Below, piece after piece: positions 33,104-41,300 of a DNA stretch of 64,000 nucleotides. The position numbers and the translations under genes are program-made. Origin of the DNA: Nocardioides dongkuii. Lineage in GTDB: Bacteria > Actinomycetota > Actinomycetes > Propionibacteriales > Nocardioidaceae. The stretch's first letter is position 1; each line of letters begins with the position of its first letter. Under the pieces are notes generated by a model, which had not been told where the DNA came from, searched no databases, and saw only the letters and a list, made by a program, of their open reading frames with translations. The stretch covers positions 2,356,001-2,420,000 of the forward strand of contig NZ_CP059903.1 in NCBI RefSeq assembly GCF_014127485.1, in the 5' to 3' direction.

Positions 33104-33670
33104 TCAGGTCAGCGCGGGGACCAGGTAGGTCTGCAGGTACGCCCGCACCGAGTCGGGGTCGTCGGGGTCGACGGCCGCGCCGGGGAGCGTCACCAGAGAG
33201 ATGATCACGCGCAGCACCCACTCCGAGGCGCCCGCCACGTCGAGGTCCGCGCGGACCTCGCCGCGCTCGCGGGCCTCGACCAGGTGCCGCTCCCAGAAAC
33301 GGGCCATCCCCGGCGCCACGTCGCGCACGTAGTCGCCCAGGACCGCCGCCAGCGCCTCGGGCTCGCGCTCCTTGAGCTCCAGCGCCAACGGGCCCAGGTG
33401 CGAGGAGCGCGCGATCGCGACGGCCTCGGCGACCTTGGCCGCGAGGCCCTCGGCGGCCCGGACCCGCTCGTCGGAGTGCGCCCAGAACTGCACGTCGAGG
33501 CGGATCAGCGCCGCGCCCAGCAGGGCGGCCTTGTTCGGGAAGTGTCGGTACAGCCAGGCCCGCGAGACCCCGGCCTCCTCGGCGACGCCGGCGACCGTCG
33601 TACGCCGGATGCCGTCGCGGCGCAGGCACGCCTCGGCGGCGTCCAGGAGGCGGTCCCGGACGCCGGTCAC
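33104..33670 (-). CDS. TetR-family regulator of the Baeyer-Villiger module
   Basis: A 188-residue TetR protein. The helix-turn-helix is RRTTVAGVAEEAGVSRAWLYRHFPNKAALLGAAL (about 22-55). GTG at 33670 overlaps the stop of the BVMO gene (GTGA), so it is co-transcribed with it and probably autoregulates through the palindrome at 35609-35632. The effector is unknown, plausibly a ketone or alcohol. Confidence 0.85.
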   Translation of the reverse strand: MTGVRDRLLDAAEACLRRDGIRRTTVAGVAEEAGVSRAWLYRHFPNKAALLGAALIRLDVQFWAHSDERVRAAEGLAAKVAEAVAIARSSHLGPLALELKEREPEALAAVLGDYVRDVAPGMARFWERHLVEARERGEVRADLDVAGASEWVLRVIISLVTLPGAAVDPDDPDSVRAYLQTYLVPALT

Positions 33671-35598
33671 GACAGCTCGTAGTCGTCGAGGTCGGGGGCG
33701 CGGGTCCAGGTCCAGAAGTCCACGAGCCGCCACGGGCTGAGGACGTGCACGTCGCCCTCGGCGTTCTTGTAGAAGTTGTGCTCGATGTGCGGGGAGGACC
33801 AGACGTAGGTCTTGAGCTCGGCCTGGGTGCGCTCGTAGTAGTCGTCGTAGACCTCCTGGCGCGGCTCGATCGCCCGGTGACCGCCGTCGGCCAGCGCCTG
33901 GAGGCACTGCACGACGTACCGCACCTCGCACTCGGAGTGGAAGATCAGGCTGCCGCCGCTGGCCAGGTTGGTGCCCGGCCCGTAGAGGCAGAAGAAGTTC
34001 GGGAACCCGGGCACCGTCATGCCGAGGTAGGCGCGCGGGCGCAGCCCCCAGTGCTCGCGGAGGTCGACCCCGTCGCGGCCGGTGATCCGCAGCGGCAGGA
34101 GCAGGTCGTTGACCCGGAAGCCGGTCGCCCAGACGACCACGTCGGCGGGGTGGAAGGTGCCGTCGGAGTCGACCACGCCGTCGCCCGCGAGGCGGTCCAC
34201 GCCCGCGCGGACCAGATCGACGTCGTCGCGCTGGAGGGTGCGCAGCCAGCTGCCGTTGTCCTGCAGGGTGCGCTTGCCGGTGGGCGGGTAGTCGGGCACC
34301 ACCTTGGCCAGCAGCTCCGGGTCGTCCTCGACCTGGCTGGCGATCCAGTCGGTGAACATCACCCGGGTGAGGTCGTTGATCTCGCTGACCGAGCGCTCCT
34401 GGGGCTCCCAGTCGGGGTCGACCTTGGCCGCCGGCAGCCCGCTGTCGCAGCCGGGCCAGAACAGCAGGAAGCGATACCAGCGCCCGTAGAACGGCAGGTG
34501 CCGCAGCGCCCAGCGCACCCCCGGCCCGACCGGCTCGTGGTAGTTCGGGTTCGGGAACATCCACTGCGCCGTGCGCTGCAGGATGGTGAGGTGCCCCACC
34601 CGGTCGGCGATCGCCGGGGCGAGCTGGAACCCGGTCGCGCCGGCGCCGATCATCACCACGCGCTTGCCGGTCAGGTCGACGTCGTCGTCCCAGCGGGCGG
34701 TGTGGAACGAGGGCACCGTGAGCTCACCGGGCACGTCGGGCACGTGCGGGCGGTTGAGCTGCCCGACGGCCGAGATCACGGCCCGCGCCGTGAGCACCTC
34801 GCCCGTGTCCAGCCGGACGGCCCAGGTGCCGCTGGCCTCGTCCCAGGTCGCGTCGGTGACCTCGGTGCCCCACCGGACGTGGCGACCGACGTCGTGCCGC
34901 TCCAGCACGCCCTGGAAGTAGGCCTGGAGCTCGGGCTGCTGGGCGAAGAACTCGGTCCACGCGTCGCTGGGCTCGAAGCTGTAGCAGTAGAAGTGGTTGC
35001 CGACGTCGACCCGGGCGCCGGGGTAGCGGTTCTCCCACCAGGTGCCGCCGACCCCGTCGTTCTTCTCGATGACGGTGTAGGGGAACCCCGCCTCCTGGAG
35101 CCGGATCGCGGCGAGCAGCCCGGACATGCCGCAGCCGATGACCACCACCGGCAGGTCGGCGGCCGCGCCGGGGTCGACGGGCCGGCCGGTGGCGCGTGCG
35201 TCGGCGCCGTCGAGCTCCATCTCCTCCAGCATCATCGGGACGTACTCCGGGGGCACGTCGGCGCAGACCAGCCAGTCCATCATCCGCTTGAGCAGGTCCG
35301 GGCCGACCGGCTCGGGCTCGGGGCAGCCGCGGTCCCGCCAGTCGCGGATCACGTCCAGCGCGAACGCGCGGGCGGCGGCCTGGTCCTCCGGGGACATGTA
35401 GCCCTGCACCTCGTTGAGGAACAGCCCCTGCGGACGCAGCGGTCCCTCGAGGATCGCCTCGCGGGCGGCCTCCCCCTCGGTCATGTGCAGGCAGGAGAGC
35501 AGCAGGGTGGGCACCGAGACGTCCTCGAGGGCGGCGGCGACCGCCTCGTCGCTCATCTGGTCCGCGGTGAACGGCTCTCCGGCGTGCGGGTTGCGCAT
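33667..35598 (-). CDS. Baeyer-Villiger-type flavoprotein monooxygenase with N-terminal extension
   Basis: A 643-residue FAD/NADPH monooxygenase. The FAD Rossmann motif VVVIGCGMSGLLAAIRL starts only at about residue 150, preceded by a helical extension like that of 4-hydroxyacetophenone monooxygenase. PSFHTARWDDD (about 304) is the BVMO fingerprint region, VVMIGAGATGFQLAP (about 323) binds NADPH, and VVWATGFRVNDLL is the second FAD contact. ATG at 35598 lies 6 nt from TACCTT; GTG at 35613 is a less likely start. It would convert a ketone into an ester. The substrate is not readable. Confidence 0.85.
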   Translation of the reverse strand: MRNPHAGEPFTADQMSDEAVAAALEDVSVPTLLLSCLHMTEGEAAREAILEGPLRPQGLFLNEVQGYMSPEDQAAARAFALDVIRDWRDRGCPEPEPVGPDLLKRMMDWLVCADVPPEYVPMMLEEMELDGADARATGRPVDPGAAADLPVVVIGCGMSGLLAAIRLQEAGFPYTVIEKNDGVGGTWWENRYPGARVDVGNHFYCYSFEPSDAWTEFFAQQPELQAYFQGVLERHDVGRHVRWGTEVTDATWDEASGTWAVRLDTGEVLTARAVISAVGQLNRPHVPDVPGELTVPSFHTARWDDDVDLTGKRVVMIGAGATGFQLAPAIADRVGHLTILQRTAQWMFPNPNYHEPVGPGVRWALRHLPFYGRWYRFLLFWPGCDSGLPAAKVDPDWEPQERSVSEINDLTRVMFTDWIASQVEDDPELLAKVVPDYPPTGKRTLQDNGSWLRTLQRDDVDLVRAGVDRLAGDGVVDSDGTFHPADVVVWATGFRVNDLLLPLRITGRDGVDLREHWGLRPRAYLGMTVPGFPNFFCLYGPGTNLASGGSLIFHSECEVRYVVQCLQALADGGHRAIEPRQEVYDDYYERTQAELKTYVWSSPHIEHNFYKNAEGDVHVLSPWRLVDFWTWTRAPDLDDYELS

Positions 35599-35608
35599 GG
35601 ACGCAAGG

Positions 35609-35632
35609 TACACACTTGTGGAGATGTGTCTA
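35609..35632. promoter_or_regulatory. Divergent leaderless promoters and probable TetR operator, BVMO/ADH
   Basis: TACACAC..GTGTCTA forms a 24-bp interrupted palindrome in the 52-nt gap between the BVMO and ADH starts. TACCTT on the minus strand (35605-35610) lies 6 nt before the BVMO ATG. TAGGTT (35639-35644) lies 6 nt before the ADH GTG. The symmetry is about 8 of 12 positions per half, so the operator call is moderate. Confidence 0.5.
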
Positions 35633-35650
35633 CTCCCCTAGGTTCGGCGC

Positions 35651-36676
35651 GTGCGTACCGTCGTGATCGAGTCCCCGGGCACCGTCCGCGTCGAGGAGCG
35701 GCCCGATCCCGGGCTCCCCGGCCCGGACGGAGCCGTCATCGCCGTCGAGGCCACCGCGATCTGCGGCTCCGACCTGCACTTCTACGACGGGGACCTGCCG
35801 CTCTTCCCGGTCGCGGTCGGGCACGAGGCCGTCGGCCGGATCGTCGAGGTCGGGCCCGACGTACGCCGGTTCGCCGTCGGCGACCGGGTCCTGGTCTCCT
35901 CGGTCGCGGGCTGCGGGGCGTGCGCGGGGTGCGCCACCGGCGACCCCGTGACCTGCGTCCAGGGCGGCGGCAAGGTGTTCGGCGCCGGCGAGCTCGGAGG
36001 CGCCCAGAGCGACCTGCTCGCCGTACCGGTCGCGGACTTCCAGCTGCTCGGCGTGCCCGACGACCTCGACGACGAGGCCGCCCTGCTCCTGACCGACAAC
36101 CTCGCAACCGGCTGGACCGCGGCGCAGCGGGCCGACGTCCGGCCCGGCGCCACGGTCGTGGTGCTGGGGCTCGGCGCGGTCGGGCTCTGCTCCGTGCGGG
36201 CGGCGTACGCCGCGGGCGCCGCGCGGGTGCTGGTCGCCGACCCGGTGGCCGGGCGCCGCGACCGCGCGGTCGCCTCCGGCGCCGTCGCGCTGGAGGGACC
36301 GACCGTCGAGGCGGTGCTGGCCGCCACCGACGGCCGCGGCGCCGACGCGGTGATCGACGCGGTCGCGCTGGACGCCACCCTCGACGACGCGTTCGGGGCG
36401 GTGCGCGCCGGCGGGACCGTCTCGGTGGTCGGCGTGCACGGGCTCGCGCCGTACCCGCTCCCGATCCTGGGCGCGCTATTCCGCAACGTGACCCTGCGAA
36501 TGACCACCGCGCCGATCCAGTCGACGTGGTCCACCCTGCTCCCGCTGGTCCAGCACGGCCGGATCGACACCACCGGGATCTTCACCCACGAGTTCGCGCT
36601 GGCCGACGCCGCGGACGCCTACGCCGCCGTTGCCGCGCGCACGGCCGACTGCCTGAAGGTGCTGATGAAGCCATGA
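35651..36676 (+). CDS. Zinc-dependent medium-chain alcohol dehydrogenase
   Basis: A 341-residue MDR enzyme. Catalytic zinc ligands: Cys in ICGSDLHFYDG (about 38) and His-Glu in VGHEAVGRIVEVG (about 58). The structural zinc set is CGACAGCATGDPVTC (about 90-104). The NAD motif VVVLGLGAVGLCSVRAAYAAGA lies near 175. GTG at 35651 is leaderless from TAGGTT. It oxidises or reduces an alcohol/ketone pair, feeding or draining the BVMO substrate. ATGA overlap with the SDR that follows. Confidence 0.87.
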   Translation: MRTVVIESPGTVRVEERPDPGLPGPDGAVIAVEATAICGSDLHFYDGDLPLFPVAVGHEAVGRIVEVGPDVRRFAVGDRVLVSSVAGCGACAGCATGDPVTCVQGGGKVFGAGELGGAQSDLLAVPVADFQLLGVPDDLDDEAALLLTDNLATGWTAAQRADVRPGATVVVLGLGAVGLCSVRAAYAAGAARVLVADPVAGRRDRAVASGAVALEGPTVEAVLAATDGRGADAVIDAVALDATLDDAFGAVRAGGTVSVVGVHGLAPYPLPILGALFRNVTLRMTTAPIQSTWSTLLPLVQHGRIDTTGIFTHEFALADAADAYAAVAARTADCLKVLMKP

Positions 36677-37389
36677 GCGGAGTGATCGTCACGGGTGCCG
36701 CGTCCGGAATCGGACGGGCGTGCGCCGAGGAGCTGGTGGCCGCGGGCCGCAAGGTCGCCCTGTGGGACCTCGCCGAGGGCGTGCTGGAGGTCGCCGCGGG
36801 GCTCGGGATGCCGGGCACCGTCGTCGACGTCAGCGGCGACCTGGCCGGCCCGGTGGCCGACGCCGCCGCGGCCCTGGACGGCCTCGACGGCCTGGTGCAC
36901 GCCGCGGGCCGCGTGGCGGTCGAGCCGGTGGGCTCCTTCACCGCCGACTCCTGGGACGCCGTCGTCGACGTCAACCTGCGCGCCCACGCGCTGCTGGTGC
37001 AGGAGATGCTGCCGTACCTGCGGGAGGCCGCGAACGCGTCCGTGGTCGGCATCGCCTCCATCGAGGGCATCGCCGCCAACCCCTGGATCCCGGCGTACTG
37101 CGCCTCCAAGGCCGGCATGCTCGGCCTGACCCGGTCGATGGCCGCCCAGCTCGGCCCGGAGGGGATCCGCGTGAACGCGGTCTGCCCCGGCTTCATCGTC
37201 ACGCCGATGATCGCGCCGGCGCTGGAGGTCGACGAGATCCGCACCGGCTACGAGCAGGCCGCTCCCCTGGGCCGGATGGGCCAGCCCGCCGAGGTCGCGA
37301 CCGTCGTCGCCTTCCTGCTCTCCGACAAGGCCTCGTTCGTCACCGGCACCGAGATCATCGTCGACGGCGGCCTGATCTGCCAGCACTGA
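36673..37389 (+). CDS. Short-chain dehydrogenase/reductase of the Baeyer-Villiger module
   Basis: A 238-residue classical SDR: VIVTGAASGIGRACAEELVAAG (4-25), HAAGRVAV in place of the usual NNAG, Ser in VGIASIEGIAANPW, YCASKAG (Tyr-X3-Lys) and NAVCPGFIVTPM. The start overlaps the ADH stop. It is likely the second redox enzyme for the same alcohol or for the alcohol released by ester hydrolysis. A 23-bp inverted repeat lies between its stop and the convergent fadA6. Confidence 0.86.
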   Translation: MSGVIVTGAASGIGRACAEELVAAGRKVALWDLAEGVLEVAAGLGMPGTVVDVSGDLAGPVADAAAALDGLDGLVHAAGRVAVEPVGSFTADSWDAVVDVNLRAHALLVQEMLPYLREAANASVVGIASIEGIAANPWIPAYCASKAGMLGLTRSMAAQLGPEGIRVNAVCPGFIVTPMIAPALEVDEIRTGYEQAAPLGRMGQPAEVATVVAFLLSDKASFVTGTEIIVDGGLICQH

Positions 37390-37399
37390 CCCACACATC

Positions 37400-37474
37400 C
37401 GCCGAGTCGGCGCTTGTGTCCGGGTTCTCCACAGTCAACCTGTGCAGAAAGCGGACACAAGCGCCGACTCGGCG
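37400..37474. terminator. Perfect 23-bp inverted repeat between convergent genes
   Basis: Arms at 37400-37422 and 37452-37474 are exact complements (CGCCGAGTCGGCGCTTGTGT plus CCG). The 29-nt loop contains GTTCTCCACAG. It lies 10 nt after one stop and 15 nt before the other, so it can terminate both operons. The arms themselves are near-palindromic, and the loop shares GTTCTCCACAG with nuclease cassette B (24485-24495), so it may also be a degenerate repeat element. Confidence 0.7.
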
Positions 37475-37489
37475 TTGGTGGGGTGCGAG

Positions 37490-38653
37490 CTAGAGGCGCT
37501 CGATGATGGTGACGTTGGCCTGGCCGCCGCCCTCGCACATCGTCTGCAGGGCGTAGCGGCCGCCGGTGCGCTCGAGCTCGTTGAGCAGGGTGGTCATGAT
37601 CCGGGTGCCGGTGGCGCCGATGGGGTGGCCCAGCGCGATGCCGCCGCCGTTGACGTTGACCTTCTCGTGCGGGACGTCGAGCTCGGCCATCCAGGCCAGG
37701 ACGACCGAGGCGAACGCCTCGTTGCACTCGAAGAGGTCGATGTCGTCGACGGTGAGACCGGTGCGCTCCAGGGCGTGCCGGGTGGCGCGGATCGGGCCGG
37801 TCAGCATCCACACCGGGTCGTCGCCGCGCACCGAGAGGTGGTGCACGCGCGCCCGGGGGGTGAGCCCGTGCTCGGCGACCGCGGCCTCGGAGGCGATCAG
37901 CATCGCGCTGGAGGCGTCGCAGATCTGCGAGGCGACGGCGGCCGTGATCCGGCCGCCCGGGGCGAGCGGCTGCAGGCCGGCCATCTTCTCCAGCGAGGTC
38001 TCGCGGGGGCACTGGTCGGTATCCAGGACGGTGCCGTCGGGCAGGGTCACCGGCTCGATCTCCGCGGCGAACCGGCCCTCCGCGATCGCGGTCCGGGCCC
38101 GCTCGTGCGAGGCGAGGGCGAAGGCCTCCATGTCCTCGCGGGAGATGTCCCACTTCTCGGCGATCATCTCCGCGGAGCGGAACTGGCTGACCTCCTGGTC
38201 GCCGTACCGCTCCTGCCAGCCGGGCGACTCCGCGAACGGCGTCGAGAACCCGTACTGCTGTCCTGCCAGCATCGCCGCCGAGATCGGGATGGCGCTCATG
38301 TTCTGCACGCCGCCGGCGACCACGAGGTCCTGGGTCCCCGACATCACGCCCTGCGCCGCGAAGTGCACCGCCTGCTGCGAGGACCCGCACTGGCGGTCGA
38401 TGGTCACGCCCGGCACGTGGTCGGGCAGCCCGGCCACCAGCCATGCGGTGCGCGCAACGTCGCCGGCCTGCGAGCCGAGCGTGTCGCAGCAGCCGAGGAT
38501 CACGTCGTCCACGGCCCCCGGGTCGATGCCGGTACGGCGGACCAGGGCGCCCAGCGTGTGCGCGGCGAGGTCGGCGGAGTGCACGCCTGCCAGCGCGCCC
38601 CCGCGCTTGCCGACCGGGGTGCGGACGGCGTCGACGATGTAGGCCTCGGGCAT
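37490..38653 (-). CDS. fadA6: HIP-pathway thiolase FadA6
   Basis: A 387-residue thiolase acting late in C/D-ring degradation. Nucleophile Cys89 in VTIDRQCGSSQQAVH; VNGGGIALGHPIGATGTR provides His; MCEGGGQANVTIIERL provides the second Cys. The start is ATG at 38653 with GAAAGGA upstream. Last gene of the fadE30-ipdF-kstR2-fadA6 operon, 23 nt after kstR2, the same order as M. tuberculosis Rv3560c-Rv3556c. Confidence 0.9.
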   Translation of the reverse strand: MPEAYIVDAVRTPVGKRGGALAGVHSADLAAHTLGALVRRTGIDPGAVDDVILGCCDTLGSQAGDVARTAWLVAGLPDHVPGVTIDRQCGSSQQAVHFAAQGVMSGTQDLVVAGGVQNMSAIPISAAMLAGQQYGFSTPFAESPGWQERYGDQEVSQFRSAEMIAEKWDISREDMEAFALASHERARTAIAEGRFAAEIEPVTLPDGTVLDTDQCPRETSLEKMAGLQPLAPGGRITAAVASQICDASSAMLIASEAAVAEHGLTPRARVHHLSVRGDDPVWMLTGPIRATRHALERTGLTVDDIDLFECNEAFASVVLAWMAELDVPHEKVNVNGGGIALGHPIGATGTRIMTTLLNELERTGGRYALQTMCEGGGQANVTIIERL

Positions 38654-38676
38654 CAGATTTTCCTTTCGGCGGCGGG

Positions 38677-39273
38677 TCACGACGTCGACGACGTCGCGAT
38701 CCCGTCCAGGAGGATGGTCAGGTACTGGTCGGCGATGGCCTCGTGGCTGTGGCCGGCGCCCGGGCGGTACCACCGCACGGCCACCCAGACGGTGTCGCGG
38801 ATGAACCGGTAGGTCAGGGTCACGTCGAGGTCGTCGCGCAGCACGCCGGTCTCGATGCCCTCGGTGAGCAGGGTCATCCACAGCGCGCGCGACTGGGCGT
38901 TGCGCTCGGCGAGGTAGCCGAACCGCTCGAACGAGAGCAGGTACGCCGCCTCGTTCTGGAAGATCGCGACCTCGTGCGGGTGCTCGTCGATCGCGGCGAA
39001 CGAGAGCCGCACGCAGCGCTCGATCTTGGTCCGCGCGTCCTCGTCGCCGGCGAGCACCTCGTCGTACGCCGCGAACAGCGACTCCTGGAAGGTCGAGAGG
39101 ATCTCGTCGACCATCGACTCCTTGGAGTCGAAGTGGTGGTAGAGGCTGCCAGACAGGATCCCGGCCGCCTCGGCGATGTCGCGCACCGTGGTGTTCTTGA
39201 AGCCCTTGTCGGCGAAGAGCCGCGCGGCGATCGCGAGCAGCTCGGAGCGGCGGTTCGGGGCGGCGTCGGTCAT
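38677..39273 (-). CDS. kstR2: TetR-family repressor KstR2
   Basis: A 198-residue TetR protein, close to the ~200 residues of mycobacterial KstR2, which represses the HIP regulon and is released by HIP-CoA. Helix-turn-helix: NTTVRDIAEAAGILSGSLYHHFDSKESMVDEIL (about 27-59). It is embedded between ipdF and fadA6, so it is expressed from the operon promoter with the palindrome at 41267 and should autoregulate. Start ATG at 39273, 11 nt after the ipdF stop. Confidence 0.9.
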   Translation of the reverse strand: MTDAAPNRRSELLAIAARLFADKGFKNTTVRDIAEAAGILSGSLYHHFDSKESMVDEILSTFQESLFAAYDEVLAGDEDARTKIERCVRLSFAAIDEHPHEVAIFQNEAAYLLSFERFGYLAERNAQSRALWMTLLTEGIETGVLRDDLDVTLTYRFIRDTVWVAVRWYRPGAGHSHEAIADQYLTILLDGIATSSTS

Positions 39274-39284
39274 GGGATCAGTCT

Positions 39285-40088
39285 TCAGGCCTGCTGGGAG
39301 CTGACGGAGACGACCTCGCCGGTCATGTACGACGCGTAGTCGCTGGCGAGCATCACCATCACGTTGGCGACCTCCCACGGCTCGGCCGCGCGACCGAACG
39401 CCTCGCGCTGCTTGAGCTCGGCGAGCAGCTCGTCGGAGGTGACCTTGGCCAGGAACGGGTGCATCGCCAGGCTCGGCGAGACCGCGTTGACCCGGATGCC
39501 GTGCGGGGCGAGGTCGATGGCCGAGCAGCGGGTCAGCGCCATCACGCCGGCCTTGGCCGCCGCGTAGTGCGCCTGCCCCTCCTGCGCGCGCCAGCCGATC
39601 ACCGAGGCGTTGTTGACGATCACGCCGCGCGTGCCGGCGGCGGTCATCCGCTGCCCCGCGGCCCGGACGCAGCGGAAGGTGCCGGTCAGCGTGATGTCGA
39701 GGACGCGCGACCACTGCTCGTCGGTCATCTCCAGCACGCTCGCGGTGCCGCCGAGCCCGGCGTTGTTCACCATCACGTCGACCCCGCCGAGCTCGTCGGC
39801 GGTGTCGAGCAGCGCCTGGACCTGCGCCTCGTCGGTGACGTCGCAGACCTGCTGGCGCACCCGGTCGGCGCCGAACTCGGCCGCCAGCGCCTCCTCGGCC
39901 TCGGCGAGCCGGCGGGCGTGGGTGTCGCTGAAGACGACCGCCTTCGCGCCCTCCTCCAGCGCCCGCCGTACGACGGCGGCGCCGATGCCGGCGCCGGCGG
40001 CCGCGGTCACGACCACCACCTTGCCGGCCAGCAGGTCGTGCCCGGGGACGTACGCCGGGGCGGGCTGCTCAGGTCTCGTGCTCGTCAT
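39285..40088 (-). CDS. ipdF: Beta-hydroxyacyl-CoA SDR dehydrogenase IpdF
   Basis: A 267-residue SDR that oxidises the 5-hydroxy group of the HIP-CoA propionate-shortened intermediate. VVVTAAAGAGIGAAVVRRALEEG (about 28-50) is the variant cofactor loop with TAAAGAGIG; NNAGLGGTASV, NNASVIGWRAQEGQ and YAAAKAG complete the active site. ATG overlaps the fadE30 stop (ATGA). Matches Rv3559c in size and place. Confidence 0.87.
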   Translation of the reverse strand: MTSTRPEQPAPAYVPGHDLLAGKVVVVTAAAGAGIGAAVVRRALEEGAKAVVFSDTHARRLAEAEEALAAEFGADRVRQQVCDVTDEAQVQALLDTADELGGVDVMVNNAGLGGTASVLEMTDEQWSRVLDITLTGTFRCVRAAGQRMTAAGTRGVIVNNASVIGWRAQEGQAHYAAAKAGVMALTRCSAIDLAPHGIRVNAVSPSLAMHPFLAKVTSDELLAELKQREAFGRAAEPWEVANVMVMLASDYASYMTGEVVSVSSQQA

Positions 40089-41254
40089 CCGCGTGCCTCT
40101 CTGGGGAGGCCGAGCACCCGCTCGGCCAGGATGTTGCGCTGGATCTCGTCGCTGCCGCCGTAGATGGTGTCGGCACGCGAGAAGAGGAAGAGCCGCTGCC
40201 ACTCGTCGAGGTCGTACGGCGCGCCGCGGGCCGTGAGCCCCTCGGCGCCCAGGACGTCCATCGCCACCTCGCCGAGCCGCTTGTGCCAGCCGGCCCAGAC
40301 GAGCTTGAACACCGAGGCCGCGCCCGCGTCGTCGCTCGAGAGCCCGCGGAGGGCCTGGAGCCGCATCACCTCGAGCTCGACCTTGAGCGAGGCGAGCCGG
40401 TCGCGGAGCACCGGGTCGTCGATCGCGCCGTTGCCGCGCGCGACCTCGACGACCCCGGCGAGCTCCCGGGCGAAGCCGACGACCTGGCCGACCACGGACA
40501 CGCCGCGCTCGAAGCCGAGCAGCGCCATCGCGACCTTCCAGCCCTGGCCTGGGTCGCCGACGACGAGGTCGGCGTCGGTGCGGGCGCCGGAGAGGAAGAC
40601 CTCGTTGAACTCCGACCCGCCGGTGAGCTGCTCGATCGGCCGGACCTCGATGCCCTCCTGGTCCAGCGGCATCAGCAGGAAGCTCAGCCCGTGGTGGCGC
40701 TGCGAGCCGGGCTCGGTGCGGGCGATGACGAAGATCCACTGCGAGAAGTGCGCGTTGGACGTCCACACCTTCTGGCCGTCGACGACCCACTGGTCGCCGT
40801 CGAGACGGGCCTTGGTCTGCACGTTCGCGAGGTCGGAGCCGGCGCCGGGCTCGGAGTACCCCTGCGCCCACAGCTCCTCGACCGCCACGATCTTGGGCAG
40901 GAAGCGCTGCTGCTGCTCGGGGGTGCCGAACGCGATCAGGGTCGGGCCGAGCAGCTCCTCGCCGAGGTGGTTGACCCGCGCGGGGGCGTTCGACCGGGCG
41001 TACTCCTCGTGGAAGATCACCTGCTGCCACAGGGTCAGCCCGCGGCCGCCGTGCTCGGTCGGCCAGCCGACGCAGGTCCAGCCGTGGGCGGCGAGGTGCC
41101 GGTTCCAGGCCAGCCGCTCCTCGACCGCCTCGTGGTCCTTGCCGGGGCCGCCGAGGCCGCGCAGCTCGCCCCACTCGCCGCTCAGGGAGTCCTCGAGGAA
41201 CGCCCGCACCTCGGCACGGAAGGCCTCGTCGTCGGTCGAGTAGGTCAGGTCCAC
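40085..41254 (-). CDS. fadE30: HIP-CoA acyl-CoA dehydrogenase FadE30
   Basis: A 389-residue flavoprotein dehydrogenase that introduces the double bond in HIP-CoA (5-OH-HIP-CoA). YSEPGAGSDLANVQTKA is the FAD/substrate loop, and the C-terminal YGGSDEIQRNILAERVLGLPRE is the FAD-interface signature. GTG at 41254 lies 7 nt from TACTGT, which overlaps the KstR2 palindrome, so it is leaderless. First gene of the fadE30-ipdF-kstR2-fadA6 operon, divergent from fadD3. Confidence 0.9.
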   Translation of the reverse strand: MDLTYSTDDEAFRAEVRAFLEDSLSGEWGELRGLGGPGKDHEAVEERLAWNRHLAAHGWTCVGWPTEHGGRGLTLWQQVIFHEEYARSNAPARVNHLGEELLGPTLIAFGTPEQQQRFLPKIVAVEELWAQGYSEPGAGSDLANVQTKARLDGDQWVVDGQKVWTSNAHFSQWIFVIARTEPGSQRHHGLSFLLMPLDQEGIEVRPIEQLTGGSEFNEVFLSGARTDADLVVGDPGQGWKVAMALLGFERGVSVVGQVVGFARELAGVVEVARGNGAIDDPVLRDRLASLKVELEVMRLQALRGLSSDDAGAASVFKLVWAGWHKRLGEVAMDVLGAEGLTARGAPYDLDEWQRLFLFSRADTIYGGSDEIQRNILAERVLGLPREARG

Positions 41255-41266
41255 GGGTGCTACAGT

Positions 41267-41284
41267 ACCAAGCAATTGCTTGGT
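41267..41284. promoter_or_regulatory. KstR2 operator, fadE30/fadD3 divergent promoter
   Basis: ACCAAGCAATTGCTTGGT is a perfect 18-bp palindrome containing two overlapping near-matches to AnCAAGnnCTTGnT. It lies 12 nt from the fadE30 start and 16 nt from the fadD3 start, exactly where KstR2 acts in mycobacteria. Confidence 0.87.
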
Positions 41285-41300
41285 TGGCTCAGGAGGTCCG

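Noticed and set aside
33745..37389. A 1214-codon plus-strand open frame opposite the BVMO gene
   Set aside because: Only its last part coincides in frame with the real SDR (36673-37389); the remainder is an antisense shadow with no domain.
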